A stretch of 64,000 bases of DNA from Limnochordales bacterium (GTDB taxonomy: Bacteria; Bacillota; Limnochordia; Limnochordales; DUMU01): assembly GCA_014896315.1 (NCBI GenBank), contig JADBKP010000009.1:1-64000 (forward strand). The letters run 5' to 3'. Both the position numbers and the translations under genes were made by a program. Positions 17,693 to 26,673 of this stretch are shown here, piece by piece. The notes under the pieces were generated by a model that had not been told where the DNA came from, ran no database searches, and saw only the letters and a list, made by a program, of their open reading frames with translations. The number at the start of each line of letters is the position of its first letter. The first letter of the stretch is position 1.

Positions 17693-18658
17693 GTGGGCGT
17701 CAGTCTCTACCAGCACACGCCGGTTCTGGTTGAGGAAGTTCTCGCCCGCCTCGATTGTCACGCCGGGGGTCGCTACGTCGATGGCACGGTGGGTGGTGGT
17801 GGGCATGCTGCGGCCATCCTGGAAGCTTCCGCTCCGGACGGACTGCTGCTCGGCATCGACCGGGATCCAATGGCGCTGCGCTCAGCTGCCCGGCGTCTGG
17901 CCCCCTTCGGCGATAGAGTTACCCTGATCCGGGGCAACTTTGCCCAGATGGATGATCTAGCCCGTTCCGTGGGCTGGACGTATGCCGACGGGGTGGTTCT
18001 GGACCTGGGAGTATCCTCCCCGCAGCTGGACATACCTGGTCGGGGCTTCAGTTACCAGCACGAAGCCCCGCTGGATATGCGCATGGATCCTTCGATCAAG
18101 CGGACGGCAGCCGATCTCGTCAACCAGGCCAGCCCGGCCGAATTAACCCGCATCCTGCGGGAATACGGCGAGGAACGCTGGGCCTCTCGCATCAGTCGTT
18201 TCATCGCCGAAGCACGGCGCCGGGAGCCGATCGTGACGACGATGCAGTTGGTAGAGGTGATAAAGGCGGCGGTGCCCGCCAGCAGCCGCCGGGAGGGTGG
18301 CCATCCCGCCCGCCGGACGTTCCAGGCATTGCGAATTGCGGTCAATGACGAACTGCGTTCACTGGAGAAAGGGTTGGCAGCGGCTTGGAGGCTCCTTGCT
18401 CCCGGAGGACGGCTGGTTGTGATCAGTTTTCACTCGCTGGAGGACCGGATCGTCAAACAGTTCTTCCAGCAGAAAGCGTCGGGTTGTACTTGCCCTCCAG
18501 GCTTGCCGGTCTGTACTTGCGGGCGGCGGCCCGAGCTCAAGTTGTTGACGCGGAGGGCTGTGACGCCCTCTGCTGCCGAGATTGAGGCAAATCCACGAGC
18601 GCGGTCGGCAAGGCTTCGCGCCGCAGTTAAGGTCATGCCAGGCGAAGGAGAGGAATAA
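17693..18658 (+). CDS. rsmH: 16S rRNA (cytosine-1402 N4) methyltransferase RsmH
   Basis: RsmH (MraW) methylates C1402 of 16S rRNA. The 321-residue protein starts in the conserved QHTPVLVEEVL block, has the SAM-binding DGTVGGGGHAAAIL motif near residue 32, and ends with the family FHSLEDRIVKQFF segment and a CxC...CxC cluster. GTG 17693 fits the family N-terminus and an AAGGAGG site; a TTG at 17669 with its own GGAGG site would add 8 residues. Confidence 0.95.
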   Translation: MGVSLYQHTPVLVEEVLARLDCHAGGRYVDGTVGGGGHAAAILEASAPDGLLLGIDRDPMALRSAARRLAPFGDRVTLIRGNFAQMDDLARSVGWTYADGVVLDLGVSSPQLDIPGRGFSYQHEAPLDMRMDPSIKRTAADLVNQASPAELTRILREYGEERWASRISRFIAEARRREPIVTTMQLVEVIKAAVPASSRREGGHPARRTFQALRIAVNDELRSLEKGLAAAWRLLAPGGRLVVISFHSLEDRIVKQFFQQKASGCTCPPGLPVCTCGRRPELKLLTRRAVTPSAAEIEANPRARSARLRAAVKVMPGEGEE

Positions 18659-18660
18659 AG

Positions 18661-19086
18661 TTGGACGAAAGGGACTGGTATACTTACGGCTCAGCGGTAC
18701 CTGAGGTCGCCCGATCCGCAGTGCGATACAGGCCGCTGATTCCAGGGGTGGCCGAGGAGGCTCCCGGTGAGCAGAACCAGCTGCCCCGCTCGGTCCGGCG
18801 CACACGCACCCGCTACCGGCTCTCAGCGCGGGCCGTTGTGGTCGGGGCGGCGATCGTGTTGGGGCTCGGGTACGCGTACCTCTGGCTGCAGCTCGAGCTG
18901 ACGTCACGCGGCTTCGAGCTGGAGCGCCTGGAGAGCCAGCTCGCCGAGGAGTTACAGGTCAACGAGTGGCTCGGGCAGCAGCTGGAGCAGGCCAGGTCAC
19001 TGGAGAGGGTGGAAAAGGTCGCCCGGGAGCAATTGGGTATGGTGGATGAGCCAGTCCTCCAATTTGTAGCGGCGACCAGGAGGTAG
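18661..19086 (+). CDS. ftsL: Cell division protein FtsL-like
   Basis: A 141-residue single-pass membrane protein: a basic cytoplasmic part (VRRTRTRYRLS), one transmembrane helix at about residues 57-78, and an extracytoplasmic coiled coil (LERLESQLAEELQVNEWLGQ). Position between rsmH and the septal PBP, size and topology identify FtsL; sequence conservation in this family is low. It would join DivIB/FtsQ and DivIC in the divisome. TTG start after GGAGAGG, 2 bp behind rsmH. Confidence 0.85.
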   Translation: MDERDWYTYGSAVPEVARSAVRYRPLIPGVAEEAPGEQNQLPRSVRRTRTRYRLSARAVVVGAAIVLGLGYAYLWLQLELTSRGFELERLESQLAEELQVNEWLGQQLEQARSLERVEKVAREQLGMVDEPVLQFVAATRR

Positions 19087-19090
19087 TGAT

Positions 19091-21322
19091 GTGCGCCACA
19101 GGCTGTCGCAAGTCAAGGTGCGCCGCCGGATGGCACAACTGCTTTTCATGTTCGTCGTGGTTGCCGCGCTGCTTGTGGCGCGGCTTGCCTGGGTACAACT
19201 GGTGAAGGGGGCGTTTTACCGGCAACAGGCAGAAGAGCAACGCCTGCGGTATATGCCTGTCCCGCCTAAGCGGGGTGAAATTCTGGACCGCAACGGCGAG
19301 ACGCTGGCAACCAGTATCAGCACCGATGCCGTGCTGGCCATACCGGCGCAGGTGTCCGATCCTGCCCGTACTGCCGCCCTGCTCGCCCCACTTCTGGGGG
19401 AGGATCCTGACACCCTTCTGGAAAAGCTCGCGAACCGCCGGGTGGGCTCGGTCTGGCTGGCGCGCCGCTTGCCGGTAGAGATCGGCCGGAAGATCCGGGA
19501 GTTGCAACTGCCCGGGATACAGCTGATAGACCGGCCGGAACGGTTCTATCCCAACGGGTCATTGGCCGCGCCGGTACTGGGGATAGTGGGTATCGATAAT
19601 CAGGGCCTGGAAGGCCTTGAGTTGTACTATGATCAGGTGCTGCGGGGAAAACCCGGTCGGGTGTTGCAGGAGCGGGATAACAAGAATCGCAACATCCCGG
19701 GGGGTGAACGCCGCTTCGTGCCTCCTGAGGACGGCCACACACTGGTCCTCACCCTGGATCGCGTTATCCAGTACGTGGCCGAACGGGAGTTGGCCGCGGG
19801 CGTCCAGGCCGCCCAGGCGGAACGGGGCGTCTTCATTGCTATGGACCCGCAAACCGGAGAAATCCTGGCCAGCGCGGTCTATCCGAGCTTCGATCCGAAT
19901 GCGTATTCCCAATTCCCGGTTGAACAGCGGCGCAACCGAGCGGTTACCGACCAGTACGAGCCGGGTTCCACTTTCAAGATCATCACTGGTGTGGCTGCTC
20001 TGGCCGAGGGTGTGGTGAGACCCGGAGAGTCGTTCTTTGATCCCGGCTTTATCATCATAGACGGGGAGACCATCCATTGCGTCAAGCCGGGTGGGCACGG
20101 TTCATTGGACTTTACCCATGCGACCGAGGTATCCTGCAACGTCGTCTACGCGCAGCTATCCCTCTATCGCTTGGGTCCGCAGCGCTTTTACGACTACATG
20201 CGGGCCTTCGGACTTGGGCAGCGGACGGGAGTCGACTTTCCGGGCGAAGCCACCGGCCTGATACCTTCGCCCGGCCGTATCCGCTGGGGTGCCAACGTGG
20301 CCTGGGCTACCGCCGGCTTCGGCCAGGGGGTAGCTGTTACACCCCTGCAAATGGTGGTGGCGGCCAGCGCCATCGCCAACGGTGGACATCTGATCAAGCC
20401 CCGTTACGTCAAGGAGATCCGAGATGCAGAGGGGCGGGTCGTCAAGCGGTTCGAACCCGAGCTGGTCCGCCAGGTGATACCGGCAGCGGCAGCGCGGGAG
20501 TACGCCCGGATCCTGCGCTCAGTCGTGGTCAACGGTTCCGGAGGACGGGCCGATCTGCCCGGTTACAGGGTGGCCGGCAAGACGGGGACTGCCGAAGTGG
20601 CAGAAGGCGGGCGCTACACCGACAAGCGAATCGCCTCGTTTCTGGGCTTTGCGCCCGTTGATAATCCCCGAATCGTGGGCATAGTGGTGTTGTATAATGT
20701 TGGAGCTCGCCCAGCATACGGCGGTACTTGGGCTGCCCCCGTCTTCAGGGCGATAATGGAAGACGTCCTGCCCTATCTGGGGGTGCGTCCGAGGCTGGAG
20801 GAAGCGGCCTCTTCCCACCAGACCCAATCCGGTCAGCCAACTGAGGGCCGGCAGGGGGCGCAGGATGGGGCTACCGCAGAAGTGATCGTCCCTAACGTCC
20901 GCGACTTTCCGCTTTCCGAGGCGTTGGACCGGATTACCGGGGCCGGGCTCTCCTATCAGTTGCTGGGAGATGGCGAGGTCGTATTAGAACAGCTTCCCCT
21001 GCCGGGGGCGTCGGTTCCGCCCGGAACGGCGGTTAACCTGTATTTAAACGGTCTCACCGAGAGTCCGCAGACGCTGGCCACCGTCAAAGCGCCTGATTTG
21101 ACAGGCCTGGGAGTACGGCAGGTTGCAGTGGAACTGGCCGAACTTGACTTGCAGGTTCGCATCGTAGGCACTGGCGCGGCAGTCCGCCAATATCCAGCGC
21201 CGGGTACATTGCTGCGACGCGGCGACACCGTTACCGTTTGGTTTGAACCGCCCGAAGCGGTAAGACAACCCGGGCAAGACGCAGGGCGGGCAGGAACGGA
21301 CGAGGTGCAGGGGCAGCAGTAG
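19091..21322 (+). CDS. Class B penicillin-binding protein with PASTA domains, SpoVD/FtsI type
   Basis: A 743-residue septal or spore-cortex transpeptidase. It has an N-terminal membrane anchor (residues 14-36), a PBP dimerisation domain (RGEILDRNGETLATS), and a transpeptidase domain with active-site STFK (Ser293), SCN and KTGT (Lys497). Two PASTA domains follow (VPNVRDFPLSEALDRI and APDLTGLGVRQVAVEL), as in SpoVD and PBP2B. There is a single such gene in the cluster, so whether it serves division, sporulation or both cannot be decided. GTG start 6 nt after AGGAGGT. Confidence 0.93.
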   Translation: MRHRLSQVKVRRRMAQLLFMFVVVAALLVARLAWVQLVKGAFYRQQAEEQRLRYMPVPPKRGEILDRNGETLATSISTDAVLAIPAQVSDPARTAALLAPLLGEDPDTLLEKLANRRVGSVWLARRLPVEIGRKIRELQLPGIQLIDRPERFYPNGSLAAPVLGIVGIDNQGLEGLELYYDQVLRGKPGRVLQERDNKNRNIPGGERRFVPPEDGHTLVLTLDRVIQYVAERELAAGVQAAQAERGVFIAMDPQTGEILASAVYPSFDPNAYSQFPVEQRRNRAVTDQYEPGSTFKIITGVAALAEGVVRPGESFFDPGFIIIDGETIHCVKPGGHGSLDFTHATEVSCNVVYAQLSLYRLGPQRFYDYMRAFGLGQRTGVDFPGEATGLIPSPGRIRWGANVAWATAGFGQGVAVTPLQMVVAASAIANGGHLIKPRYVKEIRDAEGRVVKRFEPELVRQVIPAAAAREYARILRSVVVNGSGGRADLPGYRVAGKTGTAEVAEGGRYTDKRIASFLGFAPVDNPRIVGIVVLYNVGARPAYGGTWAAPVFRAIMEDVLPYLGVRPRLEEAASSHQTQSGQPTEGRQGAQDGATAEVIVPNVRDFPLSEALDRITGAGLSYQLLGDGEVVLEQLPLPGASVPPGTAVNLYLNGLTESPQTLATVKAPDLTGLGVRQVAVELAELDLQVRIVGTGAAVRQYPAPGTLLRRGDTVTVWFEPPEAVRQPGQDAGRAGTDEVQGQQ

Positions 21323-21373
21323 GAAGCAGACGGCCGAAGCAGGGCAACGTGTAGGAGGCTGAGCCGGTCACCG

Positions 21374-22954
21374 ATGGAACAGGAAAAAGAAGAGATGAGG
21401 CTGGCGCGCTTGCTGGCAGCTCTTCCCACGTACCGGTTGCTGGGCGGCACGTCAGCTGCCGGTGCGGATACCGACATCCTGGTCAGCGGGATAGCGTACG
21501 ATTCGCGGATGGTGCGCCCAGGCAAGATCTTTGTCGCCGTGCGCGGCATGCGCGAGGATGGCCATCACTATGCCGGTGATGCCGTCTTGCGGGGAGCCGT
21601 GGCCGTGGTAGGGGAAGAGCCGGTCGAGGTGCCAGCTCATGTTGTGCAGGTGATCGTTCCGGACAGCCGTGAGGCCTTAAGCCGGCTCAGCGCTGAGTTT
21701 TACGGCCATCCTTCGCGGCGGTTGCGCGTGATCGGTGTGACCGGCACCAAGGGCAAGACAAGCACGACCTACCTGATCAAAGCGATCCTGGAGGCGGCTG
21801 GAGGGAGGGTCGGGCTCATTGGTACCATTCAGAATCTTATTGGCGATCAGATATTGCCAGCCCACCGGACGACGCCGGAGTCCACCGATCTGCAGGCGCT
21901 GCTTTGGCAGATGGCAGAAGCAGGGGTTGACAGTGTCGTCATGGAGGTTTCCTCTCACGCCCTTGCGCTCAAACGGGTTCAAGATGTCGCCTTCGACGTC
22001 GCCGTCTTCACCAACATCGGTCGCGATCATCTGGATTTCCATCCCACGCCCGAAGAGTATCTGGCCGCCAAGAAGATTCTTTTTCGGAGTTTGCAGCCGA
22101 TCTCTCAGGATGCGCTGCAGAGGGAAGGAGCGGAGACTGCCCCTCTTAAGTCCCGCCGTTTTGCCGCCATCAACCGGGACGACCGCGCGTGGCAAGAGGT
22201 GGCGGAGGCTTGTGCCGTACCGGTGCTGACCTATTCTCTCCACTCCTCCGAGGCTGATATAAAGGCCAGCATCCTCAAGATGGGCCTCGACGGGACCAGG
22301 GTACGGCTTGACCTGCCCTCCGGGTCCCTCGAGCTTGCGCTGCAGCTGATAGGCAAGTTCAACGTGTATAATGCGGCGGCAGCCGCAGCCGTGGGCGTCG
22401 GGCTGGGAGTTGCGCCTGCAGCCATAAAGTCGGGGCTTGAGGCGGTGGCGGGAGTGCCGGGGCGCTTCCAGCGGATTCGCCAGGGTCAGCCTTTCGAAGT
22501 GGTTGTGGATTACGCTCACACGCCTGACAGCCTGGAACAGGTGCTGCAAGCCGGCCGGGAACTGGGGCCTCGCCGACTGCTGGTGGTGTTTGGCTGCGGC
22601 GGCGACCGCGACAAAGGAAAACGGCCCCTGATGGGGGCGGTGGCGGCTCGCTGTGCCGACCAGGTTTTTATTACCTCGGATAACCCGCGCAGTGAAGATC
22701 CGGAATCCATCTGCCGACAGATTGAAGAGGGTTTCTTGCGTGAACCCAACCGGGTGGCGACCAGGCATGAGGTGATAGTGGATCGGCGGGCAGCGATCAG
22801 GGCTGCGCTTGCTGCCGCCCGAGCGGGAGATCTGGTTGTGATCGCCGGCAAAGGGCACGAGACCTACCAGGAGTTTGCTCGCGGGCGCATCCACTTTGAT
22901 GATGCTGAGGTGGCTCGCCAGGTGCTGGCTGAACTGGCAAGAGGTGGGGCATGA
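21374..22954 (+). CDS. murE: UDP-MurNAc-tripeptide synthetase MurE (meso-DAP type)
   Basis: MurE adds the third amino acid to the peptidoglycan stem peptide. The 526 residues include YDSRMVRPGKIFVAVRG (UDP-MurNAc domain), the P-loop GVTGTKGKTSTT, MEVSSHAL, the Lys of EYLAAKKILF (carbamylated in the family), and DYAHTPDSLEQVL. DNPRSEDP at about residue 436 is the motif that selects meso-diaminopimelate rather than lysine. An in-frame ATG at 21395 (MRLARLLAALP) is an alternative start closer to typical length. One base separates its stop from the chosen murF start. Confidence 0.95.
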   Translation: MEQEKEEMRLARLLAALPTYRLLGGTSAAGADTDILVSGIAYDSRMVRPGKIFVAVRGMREDGHHYAGDAVLRGAVAVVGEEPVEVPAHVVQVIVPDSREALSRLSAEFYGHPSRRLRVIGVTGTKGKTSTTYLIKAILEAAGGRVGLIGTIQNLIGDQILPAHRTTPESTDLQALLWQMAEAGVDSVVMEVSSHALALKRVQDVAFDVAVFTNIGRDHLDFHPTPEEYLAAKKILFRSLQPISQDALQREGAETAPLKSRRFAAINRDDRAWQEVAEACAVPVLTYSLHSSEADIKASILKMGLDGTRVRLDLPSGSLELALQLIGKFNVYNAAAAAAVGVGLGVAPAAIKSGLEAVAGVPGRFQRIRQGQPFEVVVDYAHTPDSLEQVLQAGRELGPRRLLVVFGCGGDRDKGKRPLMGAVAARCADQVFITSDNPRSEDPESICRQIEEGFLREPNRVATRHEVIVDRRAAIRAALAAARAGDLVVIAGKGHETYQEFARGRIHFDDAEVARQVLAELARGGA

Positions 22955-22955
22955 G

Positions 22956-24413
22956 GTGGAAGGTGTAACGCTGCAAGATCTGGCGCAAGCGGTGGGAGGC
23001 AGTCTGGTGGGAGGGCCCGGCCTGGAGGGGGTTCCCATCCGATCGGTAGCCGTCGACAGCCGCAAGGTGACGCCGGGGGCGCTCTTTGTGGCGCTGCCGG
23101 GTGAGAAGACGGACGGCCACCTCTACATCGCACCGGCACTGGAGATGGGAGCGGTTGCCGCTCTGGTTGATAAGACAAAAGTTGCTCTGTGGGAGGATGC
23201 GTGGCAGGTAGCAGGCCGTCCGCCGGCGGCCGCGATCTTGGTTGACGACACCCTTGCAGCTCTGGGCGAACTGGGACGCTGGTACAAACGGCGCATTGAT
23301 CCCGTGACAGTGGCGGTGACGGGCAGCAATGGCAAGACGACCACCAAGGAAATGGTCGCTTCCATCCTGGAGCAGGTGGGACCCACTCACCGTTCCAGCG
23401 GGAATTACAATACCGAGATTGGACTGCCTCTAACCCTGCTCGAACTGGCTTCGCATCACCGCTTCCTGGTGGTGGAGATGGGGATGCGGGGTGCGGGGCA
23501 GATCCGGCGGCTGGCCCGCCTGGCCGAGCCGCGGGTTGGGATTGTCACCAACGTAGGACCTGTTCATATGGAAATTCTCGGTTCTATCGAGGCGATCGCC
23601 CTGGCCAAGCAGGAGCTGGTCGAAGAGTTGCCCGCCGGTGGCGTGGCCGTGTTGAACGGCGATGACCCTCGGGTGGCATCCATGGCTCAGGCGGCCCGGG
23701 GAGCGGCAGTGTTCTTCTTTGGCCTCAGCCGGGGTTGTGACGTTCGGGCGGAGGACATCGATTTCAAGGACGGACGCCACTGCAAGTATCGCCTGGTCTG
23801 GAGCAGAGGGAGCGATGCAGAATCCGTGGTGGTGACGCTTCCGTTACCCGGACGGGCGGCGGTCTGGAATTCGCTGGCGGCAGCCGCCGCCGCGTTGGCG
23901 CTGGGTGTACCGCTTGAGGTAGTGGCCCGGGGGCTGGCCCGCGTCGTCCCGCCGCGGCAGCGGTTGAACATTGTAGATGTTGCCAACGGTCTGACCTTCA
24001 TAGAAGATGTCTATAACGCCAGCCCGGCTTCCATGCGGATCGCCCTCGAGACGCTGGCGCAGGTGGCGCGGGAGGGCCGTCGGCCGGTGGCGGTACTGGG
24101 AGAGATGAAGGAGCTCGGGCCGATCAGCGAAGCAGCTCATCGAGAACTGGGTCAGGAGGTGGCCGCGCGCGGGGTACAACTGCTGGTCACGGTGGGGGAG
24201 CTGGCGCGGCTTATCGGAGAAGAAGCTCGGGCGGTGAGACCAGCACTGGAATGGATACACTGCCATGACGGTCAGGAGGCGGCCCAGGCGGTGCCGCGAC
24301 TGGTTCGGCCGGGTGACGTCGTGCTGGTTAAGGGCTCACGAGCATTGCAGCTGGAGACGGTCGTCGCAGCGCTCTACGGCAGATGGGACGGGGAAGCGGA
24401 GGGGGAACGCTGA
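22956..24413 (+). CDS. murF: UDP-MurNAc-pentapeptide synthetase MurF
   Basis: MurF adds D-Ala-D-Ala to complete the pentapeptide. The 485-residue protein shows VDSRKVTPGALFVALPG, the ATP loop VTGSNGKTTTKEM, and FIEDVYNASPASM. The GTG at 22956 follows GAGGTGGGG at 6 nt and gives the usual family start (EGVTLQDLAQAVGG); longer in-frame starts lie inside murE. The stop abuts the mraY ATG. Confidence 0.95.
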   Translation: MEGVTLQDLAQAVGGSLVGGPGLEGVPIRSVAVDSRKVTPGALFVALPGEKTDGHLYIAPALEMGAVAALVDKTKVALWEDAWQVAGRPPAAAILVDDTLAALGELGRWYKRRIDPVTVAVTGSNGKTTTKEMVASILEQVGPTHRSSGNYNTEIGLPLTLLELASHHRFLVVEMGMRGAGQIRRLARLAEPRVGIVTNVGPVHMEILGSIEAIALAKQELVEELPAGGVAVLNGDDPRVASMAQAARGAAVFFFGLSRGCDVRAEDIDFKDGRHCKYRLVWSRGSDAESVVVTLPLPGRAAVWNSLAAAAAALALGVPLEVVARGLARVVPPRQRLNIVDVANGLTFIEDVYNASPASMRIALETLAQVAREGRRPVAVLGEMKELGPISEAAHRELGQEVAARGVQLLVTVGELARLIGEEARAVRPALEWIHCHDGQEAAQAVPRLVRPGDVVLVKGSRALQLETVVAALYGRWDGEAEGER

Positions 24414-25391
24414 ATGTGGCAGCTGCTGGCCAGCTTTTTGCTGGCAGTGGTCGTGGTTCTGGTGCTCGGTCCGGGAACCATCGCTCTGCTGCGGCGTCTG
24501 AAGGCCCGGCAGACTGTTCGCAGCGAGGGGCCGGCAACTCACTATCAGAAGAGCGGAACTCCCACTATGGGCGGGTTGTTGCTGCTGGTCGGCACTGCTG
24601 TGGCGACCTTGTTGTTTGTCCCCCCGGAGGGCTTTACCCGGGCGGCACTCCTTCTGTTTGTGACCGTCGGGTACGGGCTCTTAGGTCTGACTGATGATTT
24701 CTTGAAGGCCGTCTTTCGGCGCTCACTGGGTTTGCGGGCACGGACGAAGTTTCTGTGGCAGGTAGTTCTTGCCCTGCTACCCGCTCTCTGGCTGGTTCGC
24801 GAAGACGGACTGACTTCTGCCGCCCTGCTTTTGCCCTTTTCCGCCGGCAGTGAATGGGTCTTGCCGCTCTGGGCTTTCCTGCCTTTTTCCGTACTGGTGA
24901 TCGCAGGCAGTTCCAACGCGGTCAACCTGACGGACGGGCTTGATGGGCTGGCAGCCGGGACGGTGGCGGCGGCGAGCCTGGGGATGGGGTTGCTCCATGC
25001 TCGCCTCGGAGATGTGGGAGGGGCCGTGTATGCTTTCAGCCTGGCCGGGGCATGTACTGGCTTTCTCTGGTTCAACAGCTACCCGGCACGAGTTTTCATG
25101 GGAGATACGGGTGCCCTGGCCCTGGGAGCAGGTCTGGGCAGTCTGGCCATCCTGGGGGGAACCGCGCTCTTTCTGGTGCTTATTGGCGGTATCTTCGTGG
25201 CGGAGACCCTCTCCGTCATGGTCCAGGTGTTCTCCTTCAAGCTGTTTCACCGCCGGGTTTTCCGTATGGCGCCGCTCCACCACCACTTTGAACTGGCGAA
25301 GTGGCCCGAACCGGTGGTGGTCGCCCGCTTCTGGGTGGTTGGCATTCTCCTTGCCGTGCTGGGCCTGCTTGCCAGCGTCCCCTTGCGCTGA
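24414..25391 (+). CDS. mraY: Phospho-MurNAc-pentapeptide transferase MraY
   Basis: MraY makes lipid I at the membrane. The 325-residue, ten-span protein has all family signatures: TPTMGG near residue 46, GLTDDFLK near 83, NAVNLTDGLDGLAAG near 163, FMGDTGALALG and APLHHHFEL near 285. The start is ATG directly at the murF stop. The next gene, 61 bp downstream, is ftsW; murD, which usually follows mraY, is absent. Confidence 0.96.
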   Translation: MWQLLASFLLAVVVVLVLGPGTIALLRRLKARQTVRSEGPATHYQKSGTPTMGGLLLLVGTAVATLLFVPPEGFTRAALLLFVTVGYGLLGLTDDFLKAVFRRSLGLRARTKFLWQVVLALLPALWLVREDGLTSAALLLPFSAGSEWVLPLWAFLPFSVLVIAGSSNAVNLTDGLDGLAAGTVAAASLGMGLLHARLGDVGGAVYAFSLAGACTGFLWFNSYPARVFMGDTGALALGAGLGSLAILGGTALFLVLIGGIFVAETLSVMVQVFSFKLFHRRVFRMAPLHHHFELAKWPEPVVVARFWVVGILLAVLGLLASVPLR

Positions 25392-25452
25392 CGGGGCGGA
25401 AACGTCCGGATAACTGCCGGGGAGCATAGCCGTTGCTCCGGGAGGGTAAAGG

Positions 25453-26673
25453 ATGGGAGGCAGAAAAGCGCCAGTGGTCACACCCGCTCTGCCCACCGTG
25501 GCGGGCAGGCCTGCCGGACTCCGTCAGCCTGCGGGCCGTGATATCCCGGCGGACCGTTCTCACCGCCCGTCCACCGTCCGCGCCGGCAAGAGTCGCCCGG
25601 ATACCCTCATTCTGCTGCCGTCCGTGGCCTTATTGGTGATCGGCCTGCTGATGGTCTTCTCCGCCAGCTCCGTTCAGGCTCTATACGAGACCAACGATGC
25701 CTTCTACTACGCCAAACGGCAGTTCTTGGGGGCTGCTTTGGGGCTTGTCGCCATGGCCGTGCTTTCCCGGATCGACTACCGCAGGCTGCGATGGCTGGCA
25801 TGGCCGGGCCTGCTGGTCACTGTGGCTTTGCTGGTTGCCGTTCTGTTTGTCGGCCGCGAGGTTGCCGGGGCCAGGCGATGGATCCCACTCGGGCCTATCA
25901 ACCTGCAACCATCCGAGTTGGCGAAGCTGGGCCTGATCCTTTTCCTTGCCGCCTGGCTGGATCGCCGGCGGGATATGATAACTTCGTTCTGGTCCGGGTA
26001 TCTGCCTCCGCTGTTGTTGACCGGATTGCTGTTTGGCCTCGTCATGCTAGAGCCGGACCTGGGGACGGGCATTACCCTGGGAGCGATCGCCATGGTAATG
26101 CTCTTTGCCACGGGTGCCAGCGGCTGGCACATTCTTCTCACCGGTTTTCTAGCCATTCCGGTCGTCGCACTCTTGATCTGGATCGAACCTTATAGGTTGC
26201 GCCGGATCATGGGGTTCATCGATCCCTGGGCCGACCCGCTCGATTCCGGCTTTCAGACCATCCAGTCGCTCCTGGCGGTTGGGTCAGGTGGCCTTTTTGG
26301 CACCGGCTTGGGTCAGAGCCGGCAGAAGTACTTCTACCTTCCCGAACAGCATACCGATTTCATCTTTGGGATTGTAGGCGAGGAATTGGGATTCCTTGGC
26401 GCAGTGCTGGTGGTCCTTTTCTTCTTCATACTTTGCTGGCGGGGGCTCCGAGCGGCTTTGCGGGCACCCGACTTCTTCGGCATGGCTCTTGCCACCGGGC
26501 TTACGGCGCTTATCGGAGTTCAGGCCTTCCTGAATATGGGGGTTGTCACCGGGCTCTTGCCGGTCACCGGGATCACGCTTCCCTTCCTGAGCTACGGGAG
26601 TTCCTCGCTGGTCGTAACGCTGGCAGCTGTTGGAATTTTGCTCAACATCTCCCGGCAGGGGGAGGGTCCGTAG
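25453..26673 (+). CDS. SEDS glycosyltransferase, SpoVE/FtsW type
   Basis: A SEDS-family polymerase of lipid II, partner of the SpoVD-type PBP. The 406-residue protein has about ten membrane spans and the family segments GARRWIPLGPINLQPSELAK, MLEPDLGTG, FIFGIVGEELGF and LPFLSYGSSSLV. About 50 extra hydrophilic residues (Pro/Arg-rich) precede the first span, longer than in SpoVE. The ATG is supported by GGGAGGG. It abuts murG with no gap. Confidence 0.93.
   Translation: MGGRKAPVVTPALPTVAGRPAGLRQPAGRDIPADRSHRPSTVRAGKSRPDTLILLPSVALLVIGLLMVFSASSVQALYETNDAFYYAKRQFLGAALGLVAMAVLSRIDYRRLRWLAWPGLLVTVALLVAVLFVGREVAGARRWIPLGPINLQPSELAKLGLILFLAAWLDRRRDMITSFWSGYLPPLLLTGLLFGLVMLEPDLGTGITLGAIAMVMLFATGASGWHILLTGFLAIPVVALLIWIEPYRLRRIMGFIDPWADPLDSGFQTIQSLLAVGSGGLFGTGLGQSRQKYFYLPEQHTDFIFGIVGEELGFLGAVLVVLFFFILCWRGLRAALRAPDFFGMALATGLTALIGVQAFLNMGVVTGLLPVTGITLPFLSYGSSSLVVTLAAVGILLNISRQGEGP

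Noticed and set aside
21677-23065. 462-codon antisense frame across murE/murF
   Set aside because: Lies wholly under two well-identified genes and spans their junction; no recognisable motifs.
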